Below are positions 26,249 to 34,372 of a DNA stretch of 64,000 bases, piece after piece. The position numbers and the translations under genes were made by a program. Origin of the DNA: Halomarinibacterium sp041392125 (GTDB lineage: Bacteria > Bacteroidota > Bacteroidia > Flavobacteriales > Flavobacteriaceae); assembly GCA_041392125.1 (NCBI GenBank), contig JAWKMR010000006.1, forward strand, positions 124,001 through 188,000, given 5' to 3'. Numbering within the stretch: position 1 is the first letter of the stretch; each line of letters opens with the position of its first letter. The notes beneath the pieces were generated by a model, which was given only the letters and a program-made list of their open reading frames with translations, was not told the origin of the DNA and ran no database searches.

Positions 26249-27064
26249 ATGAGCTTACTGGATACAGAAGATAAAAGAAAAAGTATGGCCATCACAGTAA
26301 TATTACATGTGATCATTTTACTATTACTTTTTTACTTCGGATTTACCTACTTAGACCCACCGCCCGAAAATGGAATTGCAGTTAATTTTGGCACTACAGA
26401 ATACGGGCAAGGGAATAACCAACCCACCGAACCCATTAAAACAGCCCCAAAAGAAACTGCTGAGGAAGCTGTTCCGGTGACAAAAACTGAAATAAAGGAA
26501 GATGTGGTAACTCAGGAAAAAGAAGATGCACCTGTTATTAAAAAAGAGGAAAAAAAAGAGGTTGTAAAAGAAACTCCCAAGGAAATTAAAAAAGTAGAAA
26601 CTAAAAAACCAGACCCTAAACCCGATAAGACTACCACAGATGCTTTATCAAGTTTAATTAACGGACCCAAAAATAACGGAAAAGCGGAAGGAAGTGAAGG
26701 CAATGATGACAAAGCAGGAGATAAGGGTGATCCCAATGGCGATCCCAATGCAAATAGTTATTATGGCACCGGGAAAGGATTGGATGGTGACGGAAATTAT
26801 TTATTGGGGGGAAGAAAAGCTTTAAACAAAGAAAAATATATTCAAGATTGTAATGAAGCTGGAAAAGTAGTAGTGAGTATTGAAGTAGACCGATCCGGGA
26901 AAGTAATTAGTGCTACTCCAGGAGTAAGGGGTACTACCAATAACTCAAAGTGTTTATTGGAACCTGCAAAGAGAGCTGCATTAGCAACTCGTTTCAATGC
27001 CGATGAAAATGCTCCGGCAAAACAAATAGGTAAGATTATTTACGATTTTAAACTTTCCAATTAA
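26249..27064 (+). CDS. TonB-like energy transducer
   Basis: A 271-residue protein with a single N-terminal helix (about 14-32, ITVILHVIILLLLFYFGF), then a proline/lysine/glutamate-rich spacer (about 55-115) and a Gly/Asp-rich stretch. A C-terminal domain from about 175 has GKVVVSIEVDRSGKVISA, as in TonB. I prefer ATG at 26249 over a TTG two codons upstream. It probably couples ExbBD proton flow to outer-membrane receptors. The C-terminal domain ends IGKIIYDFKLSN. Confidence 0.88.
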   Translation: MSLLDTEDKRKSMAITVILHVIILLLLFYFGFTYLDPPPENGIAVNFGTTEYGQGNNQPTEPIKTAPKETAEEAVPVTKTEIKEDVVTQEKEDAPVIKKEEKKEVVKETPKEIKKVETKKPDPKPDKTTTDALSSLINGPKNNGKAEGSEGNDDKAGDKGDPNGDPNANSYYGTGKGLDGDGNYLLGGRKALNKEKYIQDCNEAGKVVVSIEVDRSGKVISATPGVRGTTNNSKCLLEPAKRAALATRFNADENAPAKQIGKIIYDFKLSN

Positions 27065-27082
27065 CTTTTAAAAGGAATAAAG

Positions 27083-27090
27083 TATCTTTA
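27083..27090 (+). promoter_or_regulatory. Possible -7 element for the BNR-repeat protein
   Basis: TATCTTTA differs from TAnnTTTG at the last base and lies 17 bases before the ATG at 27108. No convincing -33 box. Confidence 0.35.
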
Positions 27091-27107
27091 GGAAAATTTT
27101 ATTTTCT

Positions 27108-29570
27108 ATGATACGATTATTCTCCATTTTAGTGGTACTCTCTTTTTTTTCGTGTAAAAATGCTTCCGAAGATATTTCAGAAAAAAGCATGAAAGAATAT
27201 CCCCATGACTTTATGTTCATGCAACGGGCATTTCCAACAGGTGAAATAAAAACCGAAGCCTATAAGGAAGCCATTCAATGGAAAAAACAACAATCTAGAA
27301 ATGCCGGAGGTATTTGGGAATTTGTGGGGCCTGTTAATATTGGTGGGCGCGTCACCGATATTGAAATTCCTATCGATCAACCACAAACGTATTTTGTAGG
27401 AGCAGCTTCCGGTGGAATTTTTAAAACTACCGACGCAGGTGCTAGTTGGACACCTATTTTTGACGAATATGACATGCTTTCTATAGGCGATATTGAAATT
27501 TCAAAAAACAATACAAACATTCTCTGGGTGGGAACCGGTGAAGTGAATGCAGGAGGAGGTTCGCTAGCATACGATGGAGATGGAATTTATAAAAGTGAGG
27601 ATGGTGGAACTACTTGGGAAGTAAAAGGATTACCGGATATAGGAAGCATTAGTAAAATTGTTTTAGATCCAAATGATGATAATACCATTTTTGTAGGGGG
27701 CATGGGGCCTCTGTTTCGAAATGATACTAATAGAGGTGTTTACCGTTCCACAGATGGGGGGGATACTTGGGAGCAAAAACTATTTGTGAGTGATTCTACC
27801 GGAATTATTGACATGGCCATCCATCCTTCCAACGGAAATATAATTTATGCGGCCAGTTGGGAACGAATCCGCAGACCTCAATATCGTCAATACGGAGGGG
27901 AAACTTCACGCATTTATCGAAGCACCGATGGAGGTGAAAACTGGTCTGAGTTAACCAATGGACTTCCCAGCTTACCTTCAGAAAAAGGAAGAATAAGCAT
28001 TGCTATTTCACAATCTAACCCCAACGTGTTATATGCGCGTTATGCGGATGCTGCCGGTAGTATTCAAGGAGTTTATCGAACGGCAGATGGAGGCGATACC
28101 TGGGTAGAAATGAATTCTGCCCCGCTCAACAATATAGGTTTTCATTGGTGGTTTCGAGGAATTGTGGTAGACCCTACCAATGAAAATACCATTTATAATG
28201 TCGATTTTGAAGTTCAAAAATCCACCGATGGTGGTGCTAACTGGAACAATAGTTTTAGTGGGGTTCATGTAGATCAACATGCCATGACATTTAATGCCGG
28301 CGTTCCCGGAGAAGTACTACTGGGGAATGATGGGGGTTTTTATAAAAGTAGCAACAATGGAAACTCTTGGATAAAAGATGAATCACTTCCTATCACGCAA
28401 TTTTATAGAATATTTGTGGATGATCCTTCCGGAATTTATGGAGGGGCTCAGGATAACAATACAATTAGAACATTAACCGGAGGTACTAATGATTGGGCTC
28501 CTATTTATGGTGGTGATGGTTTTCAACCCCTTGTAGATCCTACCAATAATAATATTATATATGCACAGTCGCAATATGGGAATATTGGTAAATCCACCAA
28601 TGGAGGAGCATCCTTTAATAATGCAACAACAGGAATTTCTGGAGGGGATAGAAAGAACTGGGATACTCCTTTAGTCTTTGACCCTAATGATTCAAATATT
28701 TTATACACAGGTACACAACGAGTCTACAAAACGACCAATGGGGCAGGAAATTGGACGGCAATTAGCACCGATTTAACCAATGGATCCGGAGGTGGAAATC
28801 TTACATTCGGGACCATCATATCTATTGATGTTTCTACCTTAGATTCAAATAGGATAATAGTAGGTACAGATGATGGCAATGTATGGATTACGCAAGATGG
28901 AGGAGCAAATTGGACTCATGTTTCAAGTAGTTTACCCAATAGGTGGGTAACTAAAGTGTTGGCCTCAAGATTAGATGCAAATAAGTTTTATGTCACGTTT
29001 TCCGGTTATAGGTATGGAGCGGATGAAGGTCATGTCTATGCAACAAATAATAATGGAAACAGCTGGGTAGATATTAGCGTTTCGCTTCCAGATATACCGG
29101 TAAATGATATTGTTCAAGATATGGATGGAAAACTTTTTTTAGCAACAGATATAGGAGTCTTTGGCTCCGGTAATGGGGGGAGTCTTTGGGAACCTATTGC
29201 CAATGGAATGCCTACTGTAGTAGTAACTGATATGCATATCCATGAGCCCTCGCAATATCTTTATGCCGCTAGCTATGGGCGATCTATATTTAAATTAGAT
29301 ATTTCACAAGTAGTTCTAAGTTTTTCTAATTTTGAAGAGAAAACTGTACAAATAGTTCCTAATCCTGCTTCGGAAATAATCACCATTCAATTAGAGTCAC
29401 CTTTAGAGGGAGAAATTATAATTTATAATCAGGTAGGAGCACAAATGCTGTCAGAACCCTTTTCAGGAACAAACAAAACCCTTTCCGTTAGTAATTTACC
29501 CACAGGATTGTATTTTGTGACCCTTACTTCGGGAACTAAAAAAGTGACAAAAAAGTTACTTGTCAATTAA
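27108..29570 (+). CDS. VPS10/BNR-repeat propeller protein with lipobox and T9SS sorting domain
   Basis: An 820-residue surface protein. About eleven S/T-D-G-G-x-x-W (Asp-box) repeats, for example SEDGGTTWEV, STDGGDTWEQ and TQDGGANWTH, are spread over residues 100-680; they build a sortilin/VPS10-like beta propeller. From about 745 a type A sorting domain follows (VQIVPNPASEIITIQLESP, LPTGLYFVTLTSG). The signal peptide ends LSFFSCKNAS, a lipobox with Cys near 16. A lipobox and a T9SS tail together are unusual. It probably binds or degrades an external glycan or protein; the substrate is not seen. Confidence 0.9.
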   Translation: MIRLFSILVVLSFFSCKNASEDISEKSMKEYPHDFMFMQRAFPTGEIKTEAYKEAIQWKKQQSRNAGGIWEFVGPVNIGGRVTDIEIPIDQPQTYFVGAASGGIFKTTDAGASWTPIFDEYDMLSIGDIEISKNNTNILWVGTGEVNAGGGSLAYDGDGIYKSEDGGTTWEVKGLPDIGSISKIVLDPNDDNTIFVGGMGPLFRNDTNRGVYRSTDGGDTWEQKLFVSDSTGIIDMAIHPSNGNIIYAASWERIRRPQYRQYGGETSRIYRSTDGGENWSELTNGLPSLPSEKGRISIAISQSNPNVLYARYADAAGSIQGVYRTADGGDTWVEMNSAPLNNIGFHWWFRGIVVDPTNENTIYNVDFEVQKSTDGGANWNNSFSGVHVDQHAMTFNAGVPGEVLLGNDGGFYKSSNNGNSWIKDESLPITQFYRIFVDDPSGIYGGAQDNNTIRTLTGGTNDWAPIYGGDGFQPLVDPTNNNIIYAQSQYGNIGKSTNGGASFNNATTGISGGDRKNWDTPLVFDPNDSNILYTGTQRVYKTTNGAGNWTAISTDLTNGSGGGNLTFGTIISIDVSTLDSNRIIVGTDDGNVWITQDGGANWTHVSSSLPNRWVTKVLASRLDANKFYVTFSGYRYGADEGHVYATNNNGNSWVDISVSLPDIPVNDIVQDMDGKLFLATDIGVFGSGNGGSLWEPIANGMPTVVVTDMHIHEPSQYLYAASYGRSIFKLDISQVVLSFSNFEEKTVQIVPNPASEIITIQLESPLEGEIIIYNQVGAQMLSEPFSGTNKTLSVSNLPTGLYFVTLTSGTKKVTKKLLVN

Positions 29571-29581
29571 AGTAGTTCGGT

Positions 29582-30799
29582 ATGAACTATCAGGAAACTT
29601 TGGATTGGTTGTATGCCCAGTTGCCTATGTATCAAAGGGTAGGGCAGTCTGCATATAAAGCCAATCTAGATAATACCCTGAAACTTGCCACCTATTTACA
29701 ATATCCTGAAAAATCCTTTAAAAGTATTCATGTGGCAGGAACTAATGGCAAAGGCTCTACCAGCCATATGCTAGCCTCCGTTTTGCAAGAAGCCGGATAC
29801 AAAGTGGGTTTATATACCTCTCCGCATTTAAAGGATTTTAGAGAACGAATTAAGATTAATGGAGAAATGATTTCGAAGCGTAGCGTTACGACGTTTGTAA
29901 AAAAACATCGGTCTTTTTTTGAAGAAAACCAACTTTCTTTCTTTGAAATGACGGTAGGTTTGGCTTTTGATTATTTCCGAAGAGAAAAAGTGGATATCGC
30001 AGTGGTGGAAGTAGGTATGGGAGGAAGGCTGGACAGCACCAATATTATATCACCGGAAGTTTCTGTGATTACTAATATAGGCTGGGATCATACGCAATTT
30101 TTAGGGAATTCGCTGGAAAAAATTGCCGGAGAAAAGGCCGGAATTATAAAAGAAGGAATTCCTGTTGTGATTGGCGAAACGCTCCCAGAAACAAAAACTG
30201 TATTTGAAAAAAAGGTAAAAGAGAAATTTGCAAAGATAACCTTTGCAGAAGAATCCTCGCAACCATTCTATCCTTCAGATTTAAAGGGGAACTACCAAAA
30301 AATGAATCAGAAAACGGTGCTTTCTACATTGGAAATTCTGAAAGAAAAAGGGTGGAAAATTTCGAAAAAAAATATCACAAATGGCTTGCTTCAGGTAATA
30401 AAAAATACCGGGTTACAAGGAAGGTGGCAAGTGTTGAAATCTTCGCCCAAAGTGATTTGTGATACCGCACATAATAAAGAAGGGTTAATGCTGGTAATGG
30501 AGCAACTTATGCAAGAAAGTTATGCAAAATTACACATCGTTTTGGGTGTGGTAAATGATAAGGATTTAGCTAAAGTGTTGCCTCTTTTTCCTCAAAATGC
30601 ACATTACTATTTTTGTGAACCTAAAATACCTAGGGCCATGCCTGCAATAAAACTCCAACTGGAAGCCAAAAAATATAAACTTGAAGGGAACTATTTTAAT
30701 TGTGTAAAAGATGCTTTCAAAGCGGCCTTATGGATCGCTTCTCCAAAGGATGTCATCTATATTGGAGGAAGTACGTTTGTAGTTGCTGAAGTTTTATAG
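29582..30799 (+). CDS. folC: Folylpolyglutamate synthase / dihydrofolate synthase
   Basis: A 405-residue Mur-ligase-fold enzyme that joins glutamate to folates (and possibly to dihydropteroate). ATP loop HVAGTNGKGSTSHML, the omega-loop LYTSPHLKDFRERIKING, VEVGMGGRLDSTNI and ITNIGWDHTQFLGNSLEKIA are family signatures. The C-terminal ligase domain has VICDTAHNKEGLML. It follows the BNR protein by 11 bases and precedes the tRNA-Val genes. Confidence 0.95.
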   Translation: MNYQETLDWLYAQLPMYQRVGQSAYKANLDNTLKLATYLQYPEKSFKSIHVAGTNGKGSTSHMLASVLQEAGYKVGLYTSPHLKDFRERIKINGEMISKRSVTTFVKKHRSFFEENQLSFFEMTVGLAFDYFRREKVDIAVVEVGMGGRLDSTNIISPEVSVITNIGWDHTQFLGNSLEKIAGEKAGIIKEGIPVVIGETLPETKTVFEKKVKEKFAKITFAEESSQPFYPSDLKGNYQKMNQKTVLSTLEILKEKGWKISKKNITNGLLQVIKNTGLQGRWQVLKSSPKVICDTAHNKEGLMLVMEQLMQESYAKLHIVLGVVNDKDLAKVLPLFPQNAHYYFCEPKIPRAMPAIKLQLEAKKYKLEGNYFNCVKDAFKAALWIASPKDVIYIGGSTFVVAEVL

Positions 30800-30817
30800 T
30801 TTTTTTTAAAGTAATTG

Positions 30818-30848
30818 TTTGTGGGTTTTAAAAACTAACTTATATTTG
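30818..30848 (+). promoter_or_regulatory. Promoter of tRNA-Val(TAC)
   Basis: TTTG (30818-30821) is followed after 19 bases by TATATTTG (30841-30848), a full match to the Bacteroidota -33/-7 consensus. The tRNA starts 16 bases downstream. Confidence 0.8.
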
Positions 30849-30864
30849 CATCCGCTAACAACAA

Positions 30865-30939
30865 GGGCGCTTAGCTCAGCTGGTTCAGAGCACCTCGTTT
30901 ACACCGAGGGGGTCGGGGGTTCGAATCCCTCAGCGCCCA
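30865..30939 (+). tRNA. tRNA-Val (anticodon TAC)
   Basis: A 75-base cloverleaf: acceptor arms GGGCGCT/AGCGCCC, D-arm GCTCAGCTGGTTCAGAGC, anticodon stem CCTCG/CGAGG with loop TTTACAC, T-arm GGGGGTTCGAATCCCT, discriminator A. The CCA is not encoded. Anticodon TAC reads GTA/GTG-type valine codons. Confidence 0.97.
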
Positions 30940-30940
30940 C

Positions 30941-30971
30941 AAAAGGCTTCCATATTTGGAAGCCTTTTTTT
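30941..30971 (+). terminator. Terminator after tRNA-Val(TAC)
   Basis: GGCTTCCA and TGGAAGCC form an 8-bp stem with a 4-base loop, A-run before and T-run after. It separates the two tRNA genes, so they are likely independent units. Confidence 0.85.
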
Positions 30972-31014
30972 ATATTTTGATTTTCTTTTTCCCTATTTTT
31001 AATAGTACAAAATT

Positions 31015-31089
31015 GGGTCATTAGCTCAGTTGGTTCAGAGTGTCGCCTTGACATGGCGGAGGTCACTGGTTCGAGCCCAGTATGACCCA
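31015..31089 (+). tRNA. tRNA-Val (anticodon GAC)
   Basis: A 75-base cloverleaf: acceptor arms GGGTCAT/ATGACCC, D-arm GCTCAGTTGGTTCAGAGT, anticodon stem TCGCC/GGCGG with loop TTGACAT, T-arm ACTGGTTCGAGCCCAGT, discriminator A. The CCA is not encoded. Anticodon GAC reads GTC/GTT valine codons. Confidence 0.96.
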
Positions 31090-31090
31090 C

Positions 31091-31121
31091 AAAAAAAAGC
31101 CGCTTTTAGCGGCTTTTTTTA
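31091..31121. terminator. Bidirectional terminator between tRNA-Val(GAC) and murF
   Basis: GCCGCT/AGCGGC stem with a TTT loop, bounded by A8 and T7. It serves both the tRNA and the convergent murF, whose stop codon lies at its edge (31119-31121). Confidence 0.9.
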
Positions 31122-32399
31122 AATTAAATTCAGTGTTCTTTCTAAGGCCATACCGCGGGAGCCTTTAATGAGAATAAATTTTTGATCTAAAGGATGTTGT
31201 GAGAGGTATTCCTGAAATGTTTCAAAGTTTTGAAACTTTTTTATTTGCGTTGAGTTAACATTCGTTCCAAAGAAATTACTTCCCACCAGAAAGGTTTCGG
31301 CAAAAGGATTTTCTTCCAGAAAATTAACGATATTTTGGTGCTCACTAGAAGCATCTGAACCTAATTCAAACATATCTCCCAGAATTAATAATTTGTTTGT
31401 GCCACTGGCATTTTTAAAATTTGTAAGTGCTGCCATCATACTAGTAGGGTTAGCATTATAGGCATCCAGAATGATATGGTGTGTGTTTTTTTCAATAATC
31501 TGTGATCGATTCATTTGCGGAGTATATCCTTCAAGCGCCTTTTTAATACCATTTATAGGAACTTTAAAATAGTGCCCAATGGCAATAGCAGCAGCAATAT
31601 TTGAAAAATTGTAGGCGCCTATTAATTGTGTAGTTATTTCTGTTGAATCAAATTTCACTTTTAGCGGTCCTGACCCATCTAATAATTCTATTTGAATGGT
31701 TGCATCTGTAGCATTGAAAACAATGCGGTTTATCCCTTCTGAATGTATTAATTGTTGCGCGTCTTCTCCGTTAATAAATACACTACGATGATTTTGTTTT
31801 AAAAACCGATACAATTCCGTTTTTCCTTTAATAACCCCTTCCAGGCTTCCAAAACCTTCCAAATGTGCTTTCCCAAAATTGGTAATATAGCCATAGTTTG
31901 GTTGTGCAATGTTGGTAAGGTTTTCTATTTCACCTAAGTGATTGGCACCCATTTCGACTACTCCTATTTCGGTGTTGGCATTCATTGAAAGTAACGTTAG
32001 GGGCACACCAATATGATTGTTGAGGTTACCCTTAGTTGCTATGCAATTGTATTTTTCTGAAAGTACGGTGTGAATTAATTCTTTTGTGGTGGTTTTTCCA
32101 TTACTTCCTGTGAGTCCTATAAGAGGAATACCAAGAAAATTTCTATGATAGGTTGCCAGTTCCTGAAGTGTTTTTAAAACATCATTACAGAGCCAAGTTT
32201 TATTATTTATTTGGTATTCTTTTTCATCTATGACTGCAAGCCGAGCCCCTTTTTTAATTGCTTCTTCTGCAAAACGGTTACCGTTAAAATTCTCTCCTTT
32301 GAGTGCAAAAAAAATACAATTGGGAGTAATTTTTCTAGTGTCAGTACAGACGGAAGATGATTTTAAAAAATGGGAATGAAGATCGACTATGTTTGACAT
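31119..32399 (-). CDS. murF: UDP-N-acetylmuramoyl-tripeptide--D-alanyl-D-alanine ligase
   Basis: MurF adds D-Ala-D-Ala to UDP-MurNAc-tripeptide in peptidoglycan precursor synthesis, in the cytoplasm. The 426-residue protein shows the ATP loop LTGSNGKTTTKELIHTVL, NLNNHIGVPLTLL, EMGANHLGEIENLTNIAQP and, in the C-terminal domain, LDAYNANPTSMMAAL and LILGDMFELG. It is monocistronic on the minus strand and is read toward the tRNA genes. gldJ lies upstream on the same strand, a conserved flavobacterial neighbourhood. Confidence 0.96.
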   Translation of the reverse strand: MSNIVDLHSHFLKSSSVCTDTRKITPNCIFFALKGENFNGNRFAEEAIKKGARLAVIDEKEYQINNKTWLCNDVLKTLQELATYHRNFLGIPLIGLTGSNGKTTTKELIHTVLSEKYNCIATKGNLNNHIGVPLTLLSMNANTEIGVVEMGANHLGEIENLTNIAQPNYGYITNFGKAHLEGFGSLEGVIKGKTELYRFLKQNHRSVFINGEDAQQLIHSEGINRIVFNATDATIQIELLDGSGPLKVKFDSTEITTQLIGAYNFSNIAAAIAIGHYFKVPINGIKKALEGYTPQMNRSQIIEKNTHHIILDAYNANPTSMMAALTNFKNASGTNKLLILGDMFELGSDASSEHQNIVNFLEENPFAETFLVGSNFFGTNVNSTQIKKFQNFETFQEYLSQHPLDQKFILIKGSRGMALERTLNLI

Positions 32400-32485
32400 G
32401 AAAATTAGATGTTTAAAATAAAGATACTAAAAAACCCTCTGAAGCATTACTAAAGAGGGTTTTTATAAATTTTGAATGGAACGTA

Positions 32486-34162
32486 TTAGTTTCTTGGGCG
32501 TTTACCTTTTTGAGACTTGGAACCAACACGAGACATAGCACATCTAAAACCAATATAATCGGTTGCCATATCTTGAGGGAAATATCGTCTTTGTGCAGGA
32601 TCTAACCAGTAATCACGATCTCTCCAGGAACCTCCTTTGTAAACACGAACTTCGTTGTTAATAAGAGTTGTTCTTTTAGAGGATTTGTCATATTCTCTTT
32701 CCAAATCTCCCAAGCTATCTGCATACACTTGATGTCTTGGAGAGTTATACATACGTTTAGTATCATTTGCGTTGGCATCTTCCTCAGCTCCAAACGATTG
32801 ATAATATCTAGTAGATCTTATATCTCCATCGCGATAATCACGGTTGTCACTTTCAGAAAATTGTGTTCTTAAATAGGTTTCGTTTTCATCAACAGGAATC
32901 TGTAAAATTTCTCCCGGTAATTCTCTGGCAACAATTTTACCATTACTTAAGGTGTCGTATACAATAGAGTCTGCGGTAATAATTTTCACCTTACCATCTT
33001 TGTCTATAGCATTTTTGGTATAAACATTCCCGCGGTAATAATTGAAATCGTTAAATTCATCATCAACAATAGGGCGGTAAACGTCTGCGACCCATTCTGC
33101 AACATTACCGGCCATATCGTAGAGACCAAAGTCATTAGGCTCGTAGGATTTTACTTCGGCCGTAATATCGGCTCCATCGTCACTCCAACCAGCAATACCA
33201 CCGTAATCTCCATCACCTTGTTTAAAGTTTGCCAATTGGTCACCTCGACTTCTTCTTTTGCTAGAACGGGTATATTGACCTTCCCAAGGGTATTTCTTTT
33301 TACCACGATAAACGTTGTAATTACGAAGTCCTACAAGACCTAGAGCGGCATATTCCCACTCTGCTTCTGTAGGAAGTCTGTATCCTGGGAGTAAAAGACC
33401 GTCTTTGCGTTGCACATATAAATTGGTGCTATCTTTATTTCTTTTTGCAAGAGATTGTGAACGCTTTCCACCTCTTGTAATTGAGTCGTTTCCTCCGTAA
33501 GCTTGTGTTGGAGCATTTAAATAGGTTTCAGTGCTGAAAGACTCACCGGGTTCTATCTCATATCGTGCGTTACGTGTAGTAATTCCTTCTTCTTCAAGGA
33601 TAAGTTCATTAACTCGGTCTGTTCTCCACTTGCTAAATTCTACAGCCTGTACCCAACTTACACCTACCACAGGATAGTTTGCATAGGCAGGATGGCGAAG
33701 ATAGTTATTAGTCATTACTTCATTATAACCCAAACGATTTCTCCATACTAAGGTATCTGGAACTGCTCCGTCATATATATTACGGTAATTTGGATCGGAT
33801 GGAGGGAAAACTTTTTTAATCCAGTCTAGGTACTCAAGGTACATTAAGTTGGTTACTTCAGTTTCATCCATATAGAAAGACTGAACGTGTTGCTGGTTGG
33901 GGCTGTTGTTCCAATCATGCATAGGATCGTCCTGTACTCTTCCCATGGTAAACGTTCCGCCTTCAACGAAAACAAGTCCTGGACCTGTCTCTTGTTCTTT
34001 TGCTTTAGGATTGTATTGAAAGCCACCTTCTTTGGCATTCATTTTCCAACCTGTAGCTCGGGAACTGTTTTTGTAATCTCTAGATTTGCTACAGCTCACT
34101 AAAAAAGAAGTAAAAGCTACAACAATAAATAGCTTAAATAATAGGTTTTTCTTAACGTTCAT
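32486..34162 (-). CDS. gldJ: Gliding motility lipoprotein GldJ
   Basis: A 558-residue lipoprotein (lipobox TSFLVSCSKS, Cys near 24). It is built on a formylglycine-generating-enzyme/SUMF1 fold: GLVFVEGGTFTMGRVQDDP, FYMDETEVTNLMYLEYLDWI, GYRLPTEAEWEYAALG, NDFGLYDMAGNVAEWVADVY and VYKGGSWRDRDYWL. GldJ is required for gliding and stabilises other Gld/T9SS proteins in Flavobacterium; enzyme activity is not expected. It is divergent from porU, a typical gldJ/porU/porV arrangement. Confidence 0.96.
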   Translation of the reverse strand: MNVKKNLLFKLFIVVAFTSFLVSCSKSRDYKNSSRATGWKMNAKEGGFQYNPKAKEQETGPGLVFVEGGTFTMGRVQDDPMHDWNNSPNQQHVQSFYMDETEVTNLMYLEYLDWIKKVFPPSDPNYRNIYDGAVPDTLVWRNRLGYNEVMTNNYLRHPAYANYPVVGVSWVQAVEFSKWRTDRVNELILEEEGITTRNARYEIEPGESFSTETYLNAPTQAYGGNDSITRGGKRSQSLAKRNKDSTNLYVQRKDGLLLPGYRLPTEAEWEYAALGLVGLRNYNVYRGKKKYPWEGQYTRSSKRRSRGDQLANFKQGDGDYGGIAGWSDDGADITAEVKSYEPNDFGLYDMAGNVAEWVADVYRPIVDDEFNDFNYYRGNVYTKNAIDKDGKVKIITADSIVYDTLSNGKIVARELPGEILQIPVDENETYLRTQFSESDNRDYRDGDIRSTRYYQSFGAEEDANANDTKRMYNSPRHQVYADSLGDLEREYDKSSKRTTLINNEVRVYKGGSWRDRDYWLDPAQRRYFPQDMATDYIGFRCAMSRVGSKSQKGKRPRN

Positions 34163-34351
34163 AGTTTCAAAAAATGAAAAAATTGGGTTCGCAATATACT
34201 AATTAACGGTTAAAGCACAATAATATTTTAATTTTTTACTTTGTAAGGGTATCATTTTAGTAATGACCTATGCATTAACGTGTTGCTTTTTAAATTATTA
34301 TTTTGGTATTCATTTTTCCTTAAAACTAATGTAAAAACTTTATACTAACTG

Positions 34352-34359
34352 TATCTTTG
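34352..34359 (+). promoter_or_regulatory. -7 element upstream of porU
   Basis: TATCTTTG, 13 bases before the porU ATG, in the 210-base gap between divergent gldJ and porU. I see no clear -33 box and nothing else in this gap. Confidence 0.5.
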
Positions 34360-34372
34360 TCTCGTTATTGCT

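Noticed and set aside
30899..31090. Minus-strand 63-residue frame reading GHTGLEPVTS and AEGFEPPTPSV
   Set aside because: It is the antisense of the two tRNA-Val genes; such peptides are a well-known mis-annotation from tRNA sequence.
34163..34372. 210-base divergent gap between gldJ and porU
   Set aside because: Only a -7 element for porU is seen; no small ORF or RNA supported.
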